A DNA stretch of 64,000 bases, from NCBI GenBank assembly GCA_015233155.1, contig JADFYG010000009.1:46992-110991 (forward strand). Reading direction: 5' to 3'. How positions within the stretch are numbered: the stretch's first letter is position 1; every line of letters starts with the position of its first letter. The DNA is from Candidatus Rifleibacteriota bacterium (GTDB lineage Bacteria > Muiribacteriota > Ozemobacteria > Ozemobacterales > Ozemobacteraceae). Shown in pieces: positions 1 to 8,594 of this stretch. The position numbers and the translations under genes were made by a program. The notes below the pieces were generated by a model. The model made no database searches, was not told the origin of the DNA, and saw only the letters and a program-made list of their open reading frames with translations.

Positions 1-2
1 GC

Positions 3-290
3 CCGCTGGTGTCAAAATGGGGTATTTTCCCGGTGGATTTCAAGCATCTGGCCATCGAGATAGTAGTTCCACGTGATTTTGATGGCGTTTTCCCCAAAGA
101 CGGACTTTGGCAAAAGAAAGAGCATTCAACATCTGTTTCATATATATTTGAAGGAATGGATGGATATACCGGCGCAGTTTTTCTGCCCCGTCAGGATGTT
201 GAAACCTTCAAAAAACTTCGCGCTGAAGCGGCTCACTCCTTATCCGGAAGCGGCACGGCAAGTATGACAACCGGCATGAGAGCACCCTGA
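3..290 (+). CDS. C-terminal part of an unknown protein (cut by window edge)
   Basis: An open frame runs in from the left edge and stops at TGA 288-290. The frame is already open at base 3, so the GTG at 9 is probably internal and the gene begins outside the window. The visible residues (about 95) include a segment reading WGIFPVDFKHLAIEIVVPRD and a Ser/Gly/Thr-rich hydrophilic tail. No signal peptide, membrane segment or known motif is visible. It converges on murJ with 17 bases between the two stops. I do not recognise a family. Confidence 0.5.
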   Translation, partial: PLVSKWGIFPVDFKHLAIEIVVPRDFDGVFPKDGLWQKKEHSTSVSYIFEGMDGYTGAVFLPRQDVETFKKLRAEAAHSLSGSGTASMTTGMRAP

Positions 291-307
291 CATATAGCAG
301 GATAACC

Positions 308-1801
308 TTACGGTTGCCCGGGTTTGTCGCGGTATCGGGCAAGAATCACCAGGGGGATCTGCAACAGAGACCAGCAAACGACCAGACCCGCGAGTGTAGC
401 GAGCTTCCCTTCTCCGAAAAGAATGGAAATTCTAGGTATTAACGCTATACACGGCGGCGTTAATACTGATGCGGCACAAAAAATTTCAAAAATTGGAACA
501 GCGACTATTTTTCCAATCGCAACCCCTTCATGCTTAATCAACACCATCAGAAAAATGCCCATCTGAAATGATGATGCCACTGCCTGGCCCCACCCGACAC
601 CCACTGAACCAAGATGCTGAACGAGAAGAGCATCGAAGACGACTTGCACTAATACTGTCGACAGACCGATAAAAAACGACAGTCGAAACCAACCTTCAGC
701 GAAAAACAACCGATTGAACAACAAGGAAACCGACAGCGGAATCAGAGAAAATGAGTATGCGGCAAGCAATCGCGCGGTCAAACCGGTTTCCAGCGCCCCG
801 AACTGGCCCCGCCTGTATATGAGGTCGGTAACTGCTTCGGACCCCGCATACATCATGACTGTCATCGGCACCAGAAATACAAGAAGATTCCCGAAAGATC
901 GGGCAAGGAGACGTGCCCGGTCGATGCCATGCAGTTCGCTCAGGAAAGGAAAAACAGCGCTGGCCAGACTGACTGAAATAATGCCCAGAGGCAGATATAG
1001 AATCTTGTCAGTATAGTTCAACACGGACACCGCTCCGACACCCTGGTGGGAAAGCAGATACCGTTCAAAAAGCGGAACCATTGGAGTCACAAAGATCCAG
1101 CAGGCTACCGGAGCGCTTCGTTTCAGGAATTCTCTCCAGACAGGTCCAAGGAAATCGCTCCGTACCGGGAGTGGAAAACCTCCCGAAAGCAAACGATTGG
1201 CCTGTATCATCAGCCAGATGGTCTGAATAATGATTGCCACCAGGACTATCGGACCCAACACTTCAACCGGCCGACCACGCAGGTATATGATGCCGATTAT
1301 GGTTACTATATTAACCAGGAACGGACCAAATGCAGGCCCCGCGAATCGACCGCGGGCATTTAAAAATGCTGTCATCAGGCCACTTTGCATGGAAAACACG
1401 ACGTAAGGAGCAATGATGCGAAACAGTACGGCCATACGAACGTGCGATTCGTGTAAAAACCCGGGAACCATGAGACTGCATATCTGGCCTGAAGCTATTT
1501 CCATCAGAAAAACGACGGGCAGGGAAATAGCGGTCAGGCCCCAAAATAGCGTTCCAAAGGTTCGCCGCTCGGTTTCCCCTCCGGAGGGAGTTTCTACAAA
1601 CAAGGGAACAGCCGCGCTGCCGACGAGGCCATCGGTCAAAAACCTATACATGAGTTCAGGCAGAATCATGACGGCGAGAAAAATGTCGGCTTCGGCTCCG
1701 CCACCGAAAAGTGTGGCGAATACTGCGACACGCACAAAACCGCTGACGCGCGACAACAATGTAAGAGCGGCGATCGAACCGAATGCCCGGCCCAGCGTCA
1801 T
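308..1801 (-). CDS. murJ: Lipid II flippase MurJ (MviN family)
   Basis: The 497-residue protein is strongly hydrophobic with about 14 predicted membrane segments, the size and topology of MurJ. The N-terminus (GRAFGSIAALTLLSRVSGFV followed by a DIFLAVMILPELMYRFLTDG-type stretch) is characteristic of the MviN/MurJ branch of the MOP exporter superfamily, which moves the lipid-linked peptidoglycan precursor across the inner membrane. Start ATG at 1799-1801. It diverges from the foldase gene at 2018, leaving about 215 bases for regulation. No partner genes lie beside it. A general MOP polysaccharide flippase is less likely given the conserved N-terminal signature. Confidence 0.93.
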   Translation of the reverse strand: MTLGRAFGSIAALTLLSRVSGFVRVAVFATLFGGGAEADIFLAVMILPELMYRFLTDGLVGSAAVPLFVETPSGGETERRTFGTLFWGLTAISLPVVFLMEIASGQICSLMVPGFLHESHVRMAVLFRIIAPYVVFSMQSGLMTAFLNARGRFAGPAFGPFLVNIVTIIGIIYLRGRPVEVLGPIVLVAIIIQTIWLMIQANRLLSGGFPLPVRSDFLGPVWREFLKRSAPVACWIFVTPMVPLFERYLLSHQGVGAVSVLNYTDKILYLPLGIISVSLASAVFPFLSELHGIDRARLLARSFGNLLVFLVPMTVMMYAGSEAVTDLIYRRGQFGALETGLTARLLAAYSFSLIPLSVSLLFNRLFFAEGWFRLSFFIGLSTVLVQVVFDALLVQHLGSVGVGWGQAVASSFQMGIFLMVLIKHEGVAIGKIVAVPIFEIFCAASVLTPPCIALIPRISILFGEGKLATLAGLVVCWSLLQIPLVILARYRDKPGQP

Positions 1802-1888
1802 GGCGACTCCGTTTCTGGATAACTACCCCACCCTAGCCCATTTTTCGGGGCTTCGCAACTTCGACAAAAATGTTCCGGTCCATTTCTT

Positions 1889-1918
1889 TTGACAGGTACA
1901 GGAAGCCGGTGATATAAT
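1889..1918 (+). promoter_or_regulatory. Sigma-70 type promoter of the foldase gene
   Basis: A perfect -35 hexamer TTGACA (1889-1894) and a perfect -10 hexamer TATAAT (1913-1918) are separated by 18 bases. Transcription should begin near 1925, giving a leader of about 90 bases before the ATG at 2018. This is the best promoter match in the window and it argues against the longer reading frame that begins at 1928. Confidence 0.85.
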
Positions 1919-2017
1919 CCGACGTTCTTGCCGCCTTCGATTTTCGGAGATGGGAAGTTTTTTTCAGTTAATAATTTGTATAATTTTAATACCTTCCATT
2001 CAAGAGGAGACGGTACA

Positions 2018-4978
2018 ATGGCCAGAGTGGGTTTCATGTCAATGAGGTGGCTCCGGATGCACATCAAGGAAATCATCTGGGCTACGGTCATTCTTTTTGT
2101 CCTCTCATGTTTCATAATCGGCTACGGCACGTCGCGTGCTCAGAGATCCGCTGATGATCGTCGCAAAAAGGCCGACATGGCCGACCAGCGACAGCATGAT
2201 GCAGAAGAGGCAGTTCCTGCGAATATCAAGGCCAAATTCAACATGCCCGCCCTGAGCATCTCCCTGCCAAACGATGCCGGAACGGCGTCAATGACCCGGC
2301 CGGTTTATCTGAAATCGGTATATCAGATGCTGGCATCGTCAAATGAATATAAAAAGCTGATGTCGGCTCCAGCCCAGCTTCGCGCAGCTTTCACGGCTCA
2401 GTTGAAGGAGAATGCCGTGCAGAACATTATCGCGCACACCCTTCTTGAGTTGTATGCCGAAATCAACAAGATCAAACCTCCTGCAAGCGTTGAAGAGATC
2501 GTTCAGCGCACCAGGTCGCAAATATCTCCGGTCGAGTTTGATCGCCAGTTGAAGAAATCCGGCATGACAGCGGACGAGTTCGGACAGCGTCAGGCCGCCC
2601 AGGAAGTCCTTAAAATCATATATGAACGAGCCACAAAGGCAATTCCTGTTGCCAGCGCTTCAGAAGATGTGATCATGAAGTATTACGAGGATCATAAGCT
2701 GCGCTTCAAGAAGGATGATGATGTCTCAGTCAAAGCATTGCTGATCGCTCCGGGGGATTTCGCGGGCAAAGTCACAATCACGGACGAGGATTTGCGCCGC
2801 TATTATGAAGAGCATCGAGCTGATTTCATGAGTTCGTCGCGCGTTTCAGTAAGACATATTCTGGTCGATCCGGCAAATAAAGATTATCTGGCGAAGATCG
2901 ATGTCCAGGATGCAGATATTCGCAAATATTACAGCGATCACAATGATCAGTTCAAAAAGGGTGAAGAGGTGAAAGCCCGCCACATTCTCATCCGGCCCAA
3001 AGACCATTTTGAAAAGACGCTCGACAACTTTTCGATTAAACTATCTGAATTCAAGCTGGCATCCGACTCTGAGAAAGAGCAGTTGTATACGTTCGACATG
3101 CATATCGGCGACAAGAAAACGGCTTTTGCACTTGCGGCCAACGATATATCGCTGACCCTTTCAGATGGCAAATCGATTCATCCGACTACGGACAACGCAG
3201 ACAAGATCAGTAATCCGCTGGTATTTCCAATGGGTGGAACTCCAGCCTCCGGCACCAGTTCCGGCGCAGTCGCCTTCCTGCTTCCCAAGGGTACTACCCC
3301 CGCAACATTGACTATAAAAGATGGCAATGCCAACCACACATTTAACGTCTCGGCTGCTCACGATGAAGAGAAAGCCTTTGTTGCCGCTGAAGAAGAAGCG
3401 AAGAAGATTGCCGAGCGCATTCAAAACGGCGCAGACTTTTCTAAGCTTGCTGAAGAGACATCCGAAGACCCGGGTTCCAAAATCAAGGGCGGCGATTTAG
3501 GCTCATTTGGCAAAGGTCAGATGGTGAAGCCATTCGAGGAAGCCGCCTTTGCCGCTAATATCGGCGAAGTAAAGGGGCCCGTCCGCACGCAGTTCGGATA
3601 CCATCTGATCAAGGTTGATGGCCGCACTCCTGCACATACGCGCCCAATCGATGAAGTTCATGATGAGATCGTCAAAAAGCTGAAGAAGGAGCGCGCCACC
3701 GAACTCGCGCAGCAGGATATTGAATCATATCGTGACATTATCGAAGCAAAGAGTCGGCCTTTCCAGGAAGTTGCACGTGCAAATTCCATGGGAGCATCAA
3801 AAAAAGACGACGGTCGCCTGCCAATATTTTACAAAGGCGAATTAGTCGATATGCCTGCCGAACTTAGCAATGATCGCAAAATTCTCGAAGACGAGGTAAT
3901 GGCTAACGGTCAGCTGATTCCGGAAATCGAAGACGCTGTTTTTGCTCTCAAGCCAGGTGAATTATCCCGTGTAATCAAGACACAGAAGGGCTTCCACCTG
4001 TTCCAGCTCGAGTCCCAACTTCCTCCGATCCAGTTCGATTTCGTTGGAAGCATAAAAAGCAAGGTCCGGGATCAGGTCGATGAGAAGAAGCGCAAAGATA
4101 TGGCTGCAGCAAAGGCGGCTGAAATCGCGAAAGAAATTAATGCGACTAACTTCGTTGAAGTAGCAAAAGAAGCTCACCCGGATGGTCCGGTCACACTCGG
4201 ACCTCTTCCGTATGGGCCGACGCCGGGGTATTCCAACTATGCTCTTACCGGCGCGCTTGGCCAGTTGTCGATCGACGGACGGACATATCTTCCCGAGATT
4301 CATAAAGCCATTGGCGAAGCTTACAAAGCATACAAAGCAAAGGATGACAGCTGGAAGACAAAGGTGTATGGACCTATCACCACTGATCTAGGCAGCCACT
4401 TCCTGATGGTAACGAATCTGAACATTGACCAGTACAAGTCTTTTGCCGATGTGAAAGATCGTCTCACCCAAACTCTTACCCAGGAACCCAAAGCTGAAGA
4501 CATCAATGCGGAGTTCGAAAAGAATGCCAGTAAGTTTGACAAGCCGGCGACTCGCAAAATCCGCCAGATCGTCGTAAATGAAGAGGAGCTCGCGAAGGAG
4601 ATTCACAAGCGGCTTGTAGACGGTGAAATCTTTTCTCTGCTGGCCCAGAACTATTCGGTCGATGGAACCAAGGCGGCGGGCGGTCTTGTGGGATCCGTTA
4701 AGCATAAGCAGCTTCCAGCCAACCTGGAAGAGGCCGTCTGGAAGCTGAAGAAGGGTGAGTTCACCGCGCCGATCCAGACCAGCTACGGCTATACAATCGT
4801 TTATCTCGAGGAAGACGAAGATCCCGGCCAGAAAGCCGCACTTACTAATGACATTCGCGATTCCATCAAGAAGCAGATGAAACAGAATCTCCAGGAGGAG
4901 CTGTTCGAAGGCTTTATAGATGAAATAAAAAATCGCGCGTCAATCATACGAAACAGCGATGTTCTCGCGGAATTGTGA
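2018..4978 (+). CDS. Membrane-anchored multi-domain peptidyl-prolyl isomerase (SurA/PpiD-like)
   Basis: ATG 2018 is preceded by a GAGGAGA ribosome site (2004-2010) and gives 986 residues. One N-terminal membrane segment (about 15-37) is followed by a SurA_N-like helical region. A unit of a YYE.H helix plus a V.VRHIL-type strand then occurs three times (about residues 215-328). A beta-sandwich-like insert follows, then the rest of a parvulin domain (GADFSKLAEETSEDPGS, GGDLGSFGKGQMVKPFEEA, QFGYHLIKV), a degenerate parvulin-like segment ending FHLFQLES, and a C-terminal parvulin-like domain (IRQIVVNEEELA to SYGYTIVYLEE). By family this is a periplasmic foldase for exported or outer-membrane proteins. 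At 986 residues it is much longer than SurA (about 430) or PpiD (about 620). Confidence 0.88.
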   Translation: MARVGFMSMRWLRMHIKEIIWATVILFVLSCFIIGYGTSRAQRSADDRRKKADMADQRQHDAEEAVPANIKAKFNMPALSISLPNDAGTASMTRPVYLKSVYQMLASSNEYKKLMSAPAQLRAAFTAQLKENAVQNIIAHTLLELYAEINKIKPPASVEEIVQRTRSQISPVEFDRQLKKSGMTADEFGQRQAAQEVLKIIYERATKAIPVASASEDVIMKYYEDHKLRFKKDDDVSVKALLIAPGDFAGKVTITDEDLRRYYEEHRADFMSSSRVSVRHILVDPANKDYLAKIDVQDADIRKYYSDHNDQFKKGEEVKARHILIRPKDHFEKTLDNFSIKLSEFKLASDSEKEQLYTFDMHIGDKKTAFALAANDISLTLSDGKSIHPTTDNADKISNPLVFPMGGTPASGTSSGAVAFLLPKGTTPATLTIKDGNANHTFNVSAAHDEEKAFVAAEEEAKKIAERIQNGADFSKLAEETSEDPGSKIKGGDLGSFGKGQMVKPFEEAAFAANIGEVKGPVRTQFGYHLIKVDGRTPAHTRPIDEVHDEIVKKLKKERATELAQQDIESYRDIIEAKSRPFQEVARANSMGASKKDDGRLPIFYKGELVDMPAELSNDRKILEDEVMANGQLIPEIEDAVFALKPGELSRVIKTQKGFHLFQLESQLPPIQFDFVGSIKSKVRDQVDEKKRKDMAAAKAAEIAKEINATNFVEVAKEAHPDGPVTLGPLPYGPTPGYSNYALTGALGQLSIDGRTYLPEIHKAIGEAYKAYKAKDDSWKTKVYGPITTDLGSHFLMVTNLNIDQYKSFADVKDRLTQTLTQEPKAEDINAEFEKNASKFDKPATRKIRQIVVNEEELAKEIHKRLVDGEIFSLLAQNYSVDGTKAAGGLVGSVKHKQLPANLEEAVWKLKKGEFTAPIQTSYGYTIVYLEEDEDPGQKAALTNDIRDSIKKQMKQNLQEELFEGFIDEIKNRASIIRNSDVLAEL

Positions 4979-5025
4979 CCACGAAGCTGATTAGGGTTTG
5001 ATGAACCCGACCCAGAGTATTTAAC

Positions 5026-5058
5026 ACAATGGGCGAGACTTCGAGTCTCGCCCATTGT
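5026..5058. terminator. Strong perfect hairpin after the foldase gene
   Basis: A perfect 15-bp inverted repeat (5026-5040 with 5044-5058) closes on a TCG loop; the arm contains GGGCGAGACT. It sits 47 bases after the foldase stop and 25 bases before the RqcP-like start. Only a short T-rich stretch follows, so termination could be partial and the hairpin may also influence the downstream leader. Confidence 0.6.
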
Positions 5059-5083
5059 TATTTCAAGCGAGAAACGGAACGAT

Positions 5084-5386
5084 GTGATGCGACTGGATAA
5101 ATTTCTGCAGATTACAGGTTTGATCAAACGACGCGTGTTGGCCAATGAAGCCTGCAAGCGCGGACTGGTAAAGGTTAACGGCATTCCGGCGAAACCGACT
5201 CGCGAGATTGTGATGGGAGATATTGTCGAGCTTGATCTGCCGCGTCGTGATATAGCCGTCCGTATCCTGAAAGATGTGACCGGTCACTCGCTGCCGCGAA
5301 GCAGGCGGGCCGAAGCCATCGAAATAATTCGCGATATCGCAAAAATAGTTAACGATGATCTTGATTTTCCCTGGAACGATGAATAG
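5084..5386 (+). CDS. rqcP: S4-domain RNA-binding protein, RqcP/Hsp15-like
   Basis: A small basic protein of 100 residues (99 if translation starts at the ATG at 5087). The N-terminus MRLDKFLQITGLIKRR and the segment ACKRGLVKVNGIPAKP form an S4 fold, as in RqcP (YabO) and Hsp15, which bind the stalled 50S subunit and help recycle obstructed ribosomes. The C-terminal part is charged and helical. It follows the foldase gene on the same strand across a strong hairpin, so the two may be only partly co-transcribed. An ordinary rRNA-binding S4 protein is the alternative. Confidence 0.85.
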   Translation: MMRLDKFLQITGLIKRRVLANEACKRGLVKVNGIPAKPTREIVMGDIVELDLPRRDIAVRILKDVTGHSLPRSRRAEAIEIIRDIAKIVNDDLDFPWNDE

Positions 5387-5455
5387 CCGATGAATGGCCA
5401 AAGTAATTATTTTTTTCGTTACCCTTAGGCGCTCTGCAATATAAATTACTACGTC

Positions 5456-5480
5456 TTTTGTTGATATCTGATCAACAAAA
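5456..5480. promoter_or_regulatory. Inverted repeat, possible operator
   Basis: TTTTGTTGAT (5456-5465) and ATCAACAAAA (5471-5480) form a perfect 10-bp inverted repeat with a 5-base spacer. No T-run follows on the plus strand, so a simple terminator is unlikely. It lies just upstream of the 99-bp tandem duplication and may be a regulator site for the downstream Cache gene. Confidence 0.45.
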
Positions 5481-5487
5481 ACTGCTA

Positions 5488-5685
5488 GGCATTATTCTCA
5501 ACAAATGTGATGTCGACGGCATACTGAATCATTTTAATGATTTCACTTATATATTATATTTTTCACAATAGTCTTTACTTCCTGACGGCATTATTCTCAA
5601 CAAATGTGATATTGACGTCATACTGAATCATTTTAATGATTTCACTTACATATTATTTTTTTCACAATACTCTTTACTTCCTGAA
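5488..5685 (+). repeat. Tandem duplication, two 99-bp copies
   Basis: Copies 5488-5586 and 5587-5685 differ at about seven positions (roughly 93% identical by eye). Each begins GGCATTATTCTCAACAAATG and contains a small hairpin, AATCATT-TT-AATGATT, followed by a TTTCACTTA...TTTTTCACAATA block. The pair lies directly upstream of the Cache-domain gene and is non-coding. Confidence 0.85.
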
Positions 5686-5700
5686 AAATATATGTAGAAT
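5673..5700 (+). promoter_or_regulatory. Candidate promoter of the Cache-domain gene
   Basis: TTTACT (5673-5678) and TAGAAT (5695-5700) are 16 bases apart, with start codon GTG at 5744. The -35 lies at the end of the second 99-bp repeat copy; the first copy has the same -35-like block but no -10 after it. The match to consensus is moderate. Confidence 0.4.
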
Positions 5701-5743
5701 ACATTACCTCGGTAATATACCTATATCAGCAGGAGGGAAAGTC

Positions 5744-6319
5744 GTGAGAAAAGTTTCAGCTCTTCTTGTTCACGCCGTAATGGCAGGTTTGTTCTTAGTT
5801 GGTAACATGAATGTGCTTCTGGCCGCCGATCCTACGGTCGAAGAACTTCAAAAGGAGTCCGAAGCCCGTTGCACTGAAACCGCCAAGGATAAACCCACGC
5901 CAGTCATCATCATGGAAAAGGTGGATAAGGCCTGTGAGTTGCTCGCAAAGGATGGAGCAGCAGCGTTTTCGAAATTCAAGGGTAAGGACAGCGACTTTAT
6001 TTTCTGTGGAACCTACATCTGGATTCAGAGCGGCGAAGGCAAGATGCTTATGCACCCTATCAAGCCCAAGATGGATGGAATGGACCTTTTCAGCATGAAG
6101 GACCCCAAAGGTAAATTCCTGTTTTTGGAATTTGACAAAGTCGCCAAGGCCAAGGGATCCGGTTGGGTCGATTATCAGTGGCCGAAACCAGGTCAGAAAG
6201 AGCCTTCTCCCAAGGTTTCCTTTGTAAAACTCGTTAAGGCCGGAGATAAAGATATGGTGGTCGGCTGTGGCGTGTATGATATGACGATGGAAGAAATCGA
6301 AAAAGCAAAGACGAAGTGA
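5744..6319 (+). CDS. Secreted single Cache-domain protein
   Basis: GTG 5744 follows a strong AGGAGG site (5731-5736); the product has 191 residues. A signal peptide (about residues 1-28, ending LLAA) is followed by a helix and a Cache-type core: YIWIQSGEGKMLMHPIKPKM, DGMDLFSMKDPKGK, GSGWVDYQWPKPG and a final VVGCGVYD strand. This pattern is that of single Cache (sCache_2-type) sensor domains. There is no second membrane segment, so the domain is probably free in the periplasm. Single Cache domains bind small ligands such as carboxylates. A chemoreceptor follows about 240 bases downstream. Three mature-region cysteines could form one disulfide. Confidence 0.8.
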   Translation: MRKVSALLVHAVMAGLFLVGNMNVLLAADPTVEELQKESEARCTETAKDKPTPVIIMEKVDKACELLAKDGAAAFSKFKGKDSDFIFCGTYIWIQSGEGKMLMHPIKPKMDGMDLFSMKDPKGKFLFLEFDKVAKAKGSGWVDYQWPKPGQKEPSPKVSFVKLVKAGDKDMVVGCGVYDMTMEEIEKAKTK

Positions 6320-6327
6320 AAAATCCG

Positions 6328-6367
6328 AGTCCGGAAAAGCTTTTTTCATCTTTTCCGGACTTATTTT
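6328..6367 (+). terminator. Rho-independent terminator after the Cache gene
   Basis: AGTCCGGAAAA (6328-6338) pairs with TTTTCCGGACT (6351-6361) around a 12-base loop and is followed by a T-rich tail (TATTTTTAC). It begins 8 bases after the stop codon at 6319. Confidence 0.85.
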
Positions 6368-6431
6368 TACACGACTTCTTCGAATAACAGATCACTGTCT
6401 TATACAAAGGTGTATTCAATTTTGTTTTATT

Positions 6432-6452
6432 GGGCGGGTTTTAAACCCGCCC
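6432..6452. repeat. Dispersed palindrome, copy 1 (GGGCGGGTTT-N-AAACCCGCCC)
   Basis: Perfect 10-bp arms around one central base. The same core recurs at 22671-22691 and 43992-44020. This copy lies between the Cache terminator and the chemoreceptor gene. Confidence 0.8.
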
Positions 6453-6556
6453 CTGCAATGATTATGACCAAATATATAAGCAAATTTAATTCCACTTCCG
6501 TATAATTTAAGAGCGCATTGAATAGACTTGTTTCCAGGCTAGATGGGAGTATCATA

Positions 6557-8503
6557 ATGGAAGTCAAAAGAAATCACGGTAGCAGTTGGAGCATCACAAG
6601 CAGAATTTATGGATTGAGTTTTTTCTGCATCATTTTCATTTTATTGTTGATTGGCATGGGCAGGAATACATGGTTGACCATCAAAGATAACAATGCCCAA
6701 AAAGAAATGAGCAATGCTACCAAAGATGATTTAGTCGCAAAGAGAGAGATCATTTTCTCAGATAGAGAGAAAGTCCTGCGCCTGGAGAAAGAGATTTTTG
6801 CTGTTCTGGATGATTTTCAGAAAGCCAGACTGGCCGCTGAGAACTATCAACAGTTATACGAGGAGAGTTATAAGACCGCTTTTGAAGACTCTGTGAACAA
6901 AGCTGATGAAAAGCGCCAGGGGCTGGCAAAGTATCCGCAAGTGCATTGTTCTGATGAATTAGGGACGTTACTAAAACTGTACAGAGATACCTTCCTGCAG
7001 GTTGTCTCCCTTCACCAGTCCAATATTCCGCATTTCAAAGCGATTGATGAAAATACGATAAAATGCGAGAAAAGCGTCGTAGATACAGTGAAAGCGTTGG
7101 GAGAAAAACTGTCGCTTCTCATGATGGAAGGCGAAAAGCTATCGGATGGAGAAAACGGAATATTAGCGGCAGGACGCGATTGTTGGCTCCTCTCACTCCA
7201 AATCAAGTGCCGATATCAACAATTTCTTATCACTCGCGAGGAAAAGCCGTTAACTGAAATACAGGAAATCATGAAAAAAGATGGAGAAGGCTCATTGTCC
7301 GCGTATGACCACTTCGTCACTATGCTCAAGAATCCCGATTTACAAAAAGGGTTTGATGTCACCAATGCGTCCATCCGTGACACCCTTAAAAGGGTCGAAG
7401 CAGTCAAAGTTGCAATAATCAAGCAAACAGAAACATCGAAAGAGATGGATGATGCCGATTTAAAAATCATGACTTTACTTAATAATCTTCTTGTAGAGAT
7501 AAGGGCAAATGCTTCACAAGCTCTTGATGAATCCGCAAAGGCTTGTCAGGCTGCAAAAGAGGCTTATCTCGTAGCCATAAGTGAAGCCGAAAAAGCAGAG
7601 GAGCAATCGATCCGGAGCCTGCTTTTCATAGTAATGACAGGTGTCATCGTTTTCCTGGTCTTCACATGGCTCACGACCCGGTCAATTTCAAAATCCATGC
7701 AGGTAGTCGTCGACGATCTGAAATCAAATTCGTCTTCTCTTTCAAAAGCTTCGAATCAAATCGCATCGTCAAGTCAGTCGCTTGCATCCGGAGCAAGTGA
7801 GCAAGCCGCCTCTCTTGAAGAGATATCCTCCACGCTCACGGAAATATGCAGCATGGCCAAAACAGGTACCGACAACTCGAACATGACCAATCAGATGGTA
7901 AGTGAAGCAAAGAATGAGGCTGAAAAAGGCCAGGATTCTATGCGTAAGATGGCCGAAGCTGTCCAGGAAATAAAAAAATCGGCTGATGAAACGGCGCGAA
8001 TAATCAAGACCATCGATGAAATTGCATTCCAGACGAACCTGCTGGCTCTCAATGCCGCGGTAGAAGCGGCAAGAGCGGGTGAAAGCGGAAAAGGTTTTGC
8101 AGTGGTCGCTGATGAAGTGCGAAATCTGGCAAAACGATCCGCGGATGCCGCCAGGAGTACTTCCGCATTGATCGAAGAGTCCAAAAAGAGTGCCGATCGC
8201 GGCGTAGTTTCAACAAACGAGGTCGGGCAGATCCTGAAGATTTTCGCCGAAAAAATCGTGAATATTTCACAACTTTCTACTGCAATGACCAGTATGAGCG
8301 AAAAACAGCAGGATGGAATTACTCAAATTAATATTGCTGTATCCGAGTTGAACAAGGTGACTCAGGTAAATGCAGCCAGTTCAGAAGAGACGGCCTCAGC
8401 AAGCAAGGAGCTTGCGGCTAACGGGCAAGACCTTGGAAATCTCGTTGACACTCTTCAGGAGCTTGTCTGGGGAAAATCAAAAACTGCCGGCACACCCAGG
8501 TAA
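6557..8503 (+). CDS. Methyl-accepting chemotaxis protein
   Basis: ATG 6557 has a GGGAG site at 6545-6549 and gives 648 residues; the TTG at 6518 has no such site. Membrane segment 1 is about 14-35. A helical sensor region of about 315 residues follows, long enough for a double four-helix bundle of the HBM type. Membrane segment 2 is about 353-373. The cytoplasmic part ends with the signalling tip [20 protein letters not shown] and [18 protein letters not shown], the surface that binds CheA and CheW. The second half of a HAMP domain is not evident: RSISKSM leads almost directly into the methylation helix. No C-terminal CheR tether. No other chemotaxis genes are nearby, so it is an orphan receptor. 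Confidence 0.95.
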   Translation: MEVKRNHGSSWSITSRIYGLSFFCIIFILLLIGMGRNTWLTIKDNNAQKEMSNATKDDLVAKREIIFSDREKVLRLEKEIFAVLDDFQKARLAAENYQQLYEESYKTAFEDSVNKADEKRQGLAKYPQVHCSDELGTLLKLYRDTFLQVVSLHQSNIPHFKAIDENTIKCEKSVVDTVKALGEKLSLLMMEGEKLSDGENGILAAGRDCWLLSLQIKCRYQQFLITREEKPLTEIQEIMKKDGEGSLSAYDHFVTMLKNPDLQKGFDVTNASIRDTLKRVEAVKVAIIKQTETSKEMDDADLKIMTLLNNLLVEIRANASQALDESAKACQAAKEAYLVAISEAEKAEEQSIRSLLFIVMTGVIVFLVFTWLTTRSISKSMQVVVDDLKSNSSSLSKASNQIASSSQSLASGASEQAASLEEISSTLTEICSMAKTGTDNSNMTNQMVSEAKNEAEKGQDSMRKMAEAVQEIKKSADETARIIKTIDEIAFQTNLLALNAAVEAARAGESGKGFAVVADEVRNLAKRSADAARSTSALIEESKKSADRGVVSTNEVGQILKIFAEKIVNISQLSTAMTSMSEKQQDGITQINIAVSELNKVTQVNAASSEETASASKELAANGQDLGNLVDTLQELVWGKSKTAGTPR

Positions 8504-8509
8504 AATCTT

Positions 8510-8540
8510 GACAGGGCGCACCCGGCGGTCGCGCCCTGTC
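8510..8540. repeat. GC-rich hairpin of the dispersed CCCGGCGGTC family
   Basis: GACAGGGCGC (8510-8519) pairs perfectly with GCGCCCTGTC (8531-8540) around the loop ACCCGGCGGTC. It lies between convergent genes and could stop transcription from either side, though no T-run follows on the plus strand. The loop and right arm match the core of the repeats at 12961 and 34937. Confidence 0.7.
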
Positions 8541-8594
8541 ACGGAACTCTTACTGCTTCGGCCCCGTGTATCTGCATTCGCAGATCTGAGCGAA

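Larger units (their letters stand above)
5387..5743. other. AT-rich intergenic region with no gene
   Basis: This 357-base gap codes for nothing convincing. It contains a perfect 10-bp inverted repeat (5456-5480), two tandem copies of a 99-bp unit (5488-5685), a plausible promoter near 5673-5700 and the ribosome site of the Cache-domain gene. An in-frame upstream extension of that gene (from 5636) would start inside the second repeat copy and is rejected. Confidence 0.8.

Noticed and set aside
1798..2115. 105-codon frame on the minus strand spanning the murJ/foldase gap
   Set aside because: It lies antisense to the foldase promoter and start, has no ribosome site, and its peptide (Pro, Arg, Cys scattered) has no protein-like pattern.
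5795..6349. 184-codon minus-strand frame
   Set aside because: It is wholly antisense to the Cache-domain gene, which has a signal peptide and a good ribosome site, and its C-terminal part runs across that gene's terminator.
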